Assembly (NCBI GenBank): GCA_020632695.1
Contig: JACKFB010000015.1
Span: forward strand, 74,264-138,263
Source: Deltaproteobacteria bacterium
GTDB lineage: Bacteria > Myxococcota_A > UBA9042 > PHBI01 > JACKFB01
Direction: 5' to 3'
Length of the DNA stretch: 64,000 nt
A model generated the notes under the pieces. The model was not told the origin of the DNA and did no database searches. It saw only the letters and a list, made by a program, of their open reading frames with translations. Each line of letters begins with the position of its first letter. Position 1 is the first letter of the stretch. Positions 61,413 through 64,000 of this stretch are shown one piece after another. The translations under genes were made by a program, and so were the position numbers.

Positions 61413-64000
61413 CTATTCGAAACAGCTCGTCTGGTCGCAGCCGCAGGCTCCCACGCAGGCGTCGCCACACTCGGCCTTGTTCCCCTTTGCGCAGTCCGTG
61501 CACGCGCCGTCCCAGGCGATGCTGCAACAGTATGGGTCGATGTCGCACACGCAATCCGCGCACACCGGGTTGCTGCACCCGGCAGCGCCGACGGTGGAGC
61601 AGCAGTCCGCCTGCACGGTCCCGTAGGTCGGCGTACAGCCGCAGACCTCGCCGCAGCTGCTGCCCAGGCACGCATCGGAGTTGCCGGGCCCCCCATCCGC
61701 GCAGTCGCTGCAGGTATCGTCCCAGTTCGTGTCGCAGCAGTAGGGGTCCTGGGCGCAGACGCAGTCCTGGCACGCGGTGTCGTCGCAGCCGGGGCTGCCA
61801 CTCGCCCCGCCATACGGGCAGCAGGACGAGCCGGTCCAGCCCGCCGAGCAGGTCGTCGACGCCGGGTACTGGCAGGCATAGCAGTTGCTGGTGGTGGTGT
61901 CGCCATCATCCACCCACAGGCCCGCCGGCTGCATGCGGACATGGTCCTGTCCGGTCCCGTCCGCGTCGTTGTCGGGCGCGCCGGGTTCCCAGTTCGTGAA
62001 CACCGGGAGCGATCCGTCGGTCCACCGGAACAGCCCCTCGACCTCGGCGTCTGACAGGCCGAGCCACACCCGCCAGCTGCCCGCGCACGTCGCGTCCGCA
62101 ATGGCGCGCAGCCCCTCGTTGGTCGCCAGGGAGTCGACGCGGGCCAGCACGCCGCCCGAGCCCTCGCAGGCGGCCTTCGCCTCGGCCCAGGTCCCCGTCT
62201 GCGAGACCACGGTGAAGCACCCGTTGGCCAGCGGACTGCCGCCGTTGTCACAGGTCGCCTCGCACGCCTCGACGGTGCAGGTGTCGTTGTCGCAATCGGC
62301 CAGGGTGGCGACGTGCGTGCAGCCGGTGCCGGTGCAGGTGTCGAGCGTGCACGGGTCGCCGTCGTCACACGCGTAGCCGGCCATGCAGGCGCCGCCCAGG
62401 CACAGCCCGGTGGCATCGCACGGGTCGCCGGAGTCACACGCCGTCGCGGCCGCGCCGCACACGTCGGCGCAGACCCTGTCCTCGCATGAACCGTCGGTGC
62501 CGTCCCCGGTCCCGGCGGCGCAGGCCGCGCAGTCGCTGCCCCAACCGTCCGTGCAGCAGAGGCTGTCCTTGGCGCACACACAGCCCTCGCACTCCGCCGA
62601 CCCCGCGCATCCGAGCGAGTCGTCCTGTCGCACGCCGCAGCTGGCGTCTACCGCGGCGTCCCTGCACCCGCCGTCGCGGTAGCAGGCCCCGGTCGTGCAG
62701 GTCCCGCTCGCGCAGCCGCTGTCGGGGGCGGGCTCGCAGATCGGCGTCGTGTCCGTGGGGTCGACGTCGGCACAGCAGCGGGCCACGCGGACGGAGGAGT
62801 CGGCCGTGCAGACGTGGGGGATGCCGGGCGCGTCGTCGGTCCCCAGGAAGAGGTCGCTGCCCGGGGCGCTCCAGTGGCCGCTGTCACAGGCCGTCGATGA
62901 CCAGACGGCATACTTGTCGTAGCCGCAGCCCGTGCCTCGCGTCTCGTTGGCGGCGAGCTCGGTCACCGTGCACAGCCGGGCGCCCGCGGCCGCACAGAGG
63001 GAGGCCGCTTGAGCGTAGGTCACCGGGCCGGAGCAGCCCGCGAGCGGCGCGTTGTCCGTCTCGCCGCAGACGGTCGGCGATCCGTGGTTGGCGGCGTTCG
63101 TCCAGCCCAGCTCGTCGCAGGACGAGGCGCTGCGCGCGGGCGCGACGCACTCGGACGTGGCCGTGCAGGAGCTGCCGTCGTCGCAGCTGTCGCCGACCGC
63201 CATCGGCGTGTGGGAGCAGCCGATGACCGGGTCACAGGTGTCGACGGTGCAGCCGTTGCCGTCGTCGCAGGTGTCGGCGTGGACGCAGCCGGTGGCCGAG
63301 TCGCAGCTGTCGGCGGTGCAGGCGTTGCCGTCATCGCAGCCCACCGCGGTGGAGACGCCCGCGCAGTCCCCGGTCCCGATGTCGCAGGAAAAGGCGGTGC
63401 AGACGTCGCCGTCGCCGTCGTCGGGGCAGCTCCCCGGGACACAGCCGCAGGCGGAGCCGGTGTAGACGAGGTTGTCGATGCCCATGCCGTTGCCGAGGTT
63501 GCCGCCGGCGATCTTGCGGATGACGACGAAGCTCGTCGGGCTCGGGAAGATGGCCGCGTGGTGAACCTTCCCGGACGTGGTGGGGGACTGCGCGAAGGTG
63601 AGCACGACGTTGCCGTCCGAGACCAGCTCGTAGCGCGTGGTGGCGTCGTACCAGTTGAGATACTGCCGGACGTCGAAGGACAGCGCCGAGATCGGGTAGG
63701 GGAAGGTCATCCAGAAGTCGTGCGAGTCGAGGGTCGAGAAAGCCAGGAATCGGTAGTCGCTGGGGTCGCCGGTCTGCCCGCGGCTGGGTCGGACGACGGT
63801 GTGGTCGGACACGTCGAAGAGGACGCTCTCCCAGACGAAGGGGAGCACGTTGTAGGCGGTATAGGCGCCCTGCATCGTCCAGTCGCCAGCGGGGCTCGGG
63901 AAGGCGTCGTCCTCGAAGCCGATGGACGTGTCGTCGCAGCTGTAGCAGAGCTCGTTGGTGGCAGAGCAGGTCGAGCCAACGTCGCAGGTGGTGTCGGCGG
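61413..64000 (-). CDS. Giant Cys-rich protein with C-type lectin domain (N-terminus beyond window)
   Basis: The frame is open from the right edge to a stop at 61413, so ~860 residues are visible and the N-terminus is missing. Visible parts from the N side: Cys-repeats, a ~140-residue beta domain (MQGAYTAYNVLPFVWESVLF...), several CDDGxxCTxxxC repeats (CDDGNACTADSC, CDDGDPCTLDTC), a Cys-bounded domain with GARLCTVTELAANE, a C-type-lectin domain (CFTVVSQTGTWAEAKAACEG, NEGLRAIADATC), and C-terminal CVCDIDPYCCSIAWDGACTD repeats. It looks like a secreted adhesin or capsule-binding surface protein. Signal and anchoring cannot be judged. Confidence 0.75.
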   Translation of the reverse strand, partial: ADTTCDVGSTCSATNELCYSCDDTSIGFEDDAFPSPAGDWTMQGAYTAYNVLPFVWESVLFDVSDHTVVRPSRGQTGDPSDYRFLAFSTLDSHDFWMTFPYPISALSFDVRQYLNWYDATTRYELVSDGNVVLTFAQSPTTSGKVHHAAIFPSPTSFVVIRKIAGGNLGNGMGIDNLVYTGSACGCVPGSCPDDGDGDVCTAFSCDIGTGDCAGVSTAVGCDDGNACTADSCDSATGCVHADTCDDGNGCTVDTCDPVIGCSHTPMAVGDSCDDGSSCTATSECVAPARSASSCDELGWTNAANHGSPTVCGETDNAPLAGCSGPVTYAQAASLCAAAGARLCTVTELAANETRGTGCGYDKYAVWSSTACDSGHWSAPGSDLFLGTDDAPGIPHVCTADSSVRVARCCADVDPTDTTPICEPAPDSGCASGTCTTGACYRDGGCRDAAVDASCGVRQDDSLGCAGSAECEGCVCAKDSLCCTDGWGSDCAACAAGTGDGTDGSCEDRVCADVCGAAATACDSGDPCDATGLCLGGACMAGYACDDGDPCTLDTCTGTGCTHVATLADCDNDTCTVEACEATCDNGGSPLANGCFTVVSQTGTWAEAKAACEGSGGVLARVDSLATNEGLRAIADATCAGSWRVWLGLSDAEVEGLFRWTDGSLPVFTNWEPGAPDNDADGTGQDHVRMQPAGLWVDDGDTTTSNCYACQYPASTTCSAGWTGSSCCPYGGASGSPGCDDTACQDCVCAQDPYCCDTNWDDTCSDCADGGPGNSDACLGSSCGEVCGCTPTYGTVQADCCSTVGAAGCSNPVCADCVCDIDPYCCSIAWDGACTDCAKGNKAECGDACVGACGCDQTSCFE

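Overview
This is a very GC-rich, gene-dense 64 kb stretch of a bacterial chromosome. It most resembles a member of the Myxococcota or a neighbouring former deltaproteobacterial lineage. That is an inference from several traits seen together: secreted lipoproteins with Asp/Ala-rich linkers after the lipidation cysteine, large cysteine-rich surface proteins with CDDGDPCT-type repeats, a CotH-like lipoprotein, a propeller/di-haem lipoprotein, and a huge single-chain acyl-CoA carboxylase. I found no rRNA, tRNA, CRISPR array or prophage.

Layout. 1-7.4 kb: envelope and small-molecule genes (thiopurine methyltransferase, exported proteins, a thioredoxin-fold protein followed by an orphan WYL domain, an SGNH hydrolase, a PHP-like lipoprotein). 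7.6-13.2 kb: a 1870-residue carboxylase with the domain order of eukaryotic acetyl-CoA carboxylase. 13.3-16.8 kb: a propeller/di-haem lipoprotein and a broken lipoprotein gene. 16.8-22.6 kb: the tRNA anticodon-loop modification genes ttcA, tcdA and trmJ, interrupted by a WXXGXW-repeat protein, a truncated IS110-type transposase, three hexanucleotide arrays and a 98-bp tandem repeat. 22.7-26.3 kb: an outer-membrane protein, aspartokinase and an MFS transporter. 26.7-30.2 kb: an operon of a PTS EIIA-like protein with two antiporter-like membrane proteins. 30.3-32.8 kb: a fatty-acid/sterol hydroxylase, a TetR regulator and a 3-beta-HSD-like dehydrogenase. 33-36.1 kb: a Sel1-type protein, a Uma2 nuclease fused over the remnant of a Cys-rich gene, and a VapBC-type toxin-antitoxin pair. 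36.2-45.6 kb: a seven-gene operon that appears to encode the complete reductive catabolism of uracil/thymine plus an NCS1 permease. 45.9-52.8 kb: an Rpn-type nuclease, an MBL hydrolase, a LEA14-like lipoprotein, an aldehyde dehydrogenase and a LysR-bioA pair. 53-64 kb: CotH-like, Cys-rich, discoidin-domain and DUF4476 exported proteins, an M20 peptidase with a coupled amidohydrolase, and the C-terminal part of a giant Cys-rich C-type-lectin protein running off the right edge.

How the genes work together. The pyrimidine operon should take uracil to dihydrouracil (PreT/PreA), N-carbamoyl-beta-alanine (dihydropyrimidinase), beta-alanine (ureidopropionase), malonate semialdehyde (aminotransferase) and acetyl-CoA (MmsA). 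TtcA and TrmJ act on tRNA position 32 and TcdA on t6A37, so anticodon-loop modification genes are grouped.

The most unusual non-coding structure is a family of five CCGNNN hexamer arrays. They lie next to gene ends and, in four of five cases, keep the frame of the neighbouring gene open as a Val/Ser/Ala/Pro repeat. All starts, functions and motifs were judged by eye; no similarity search was run.
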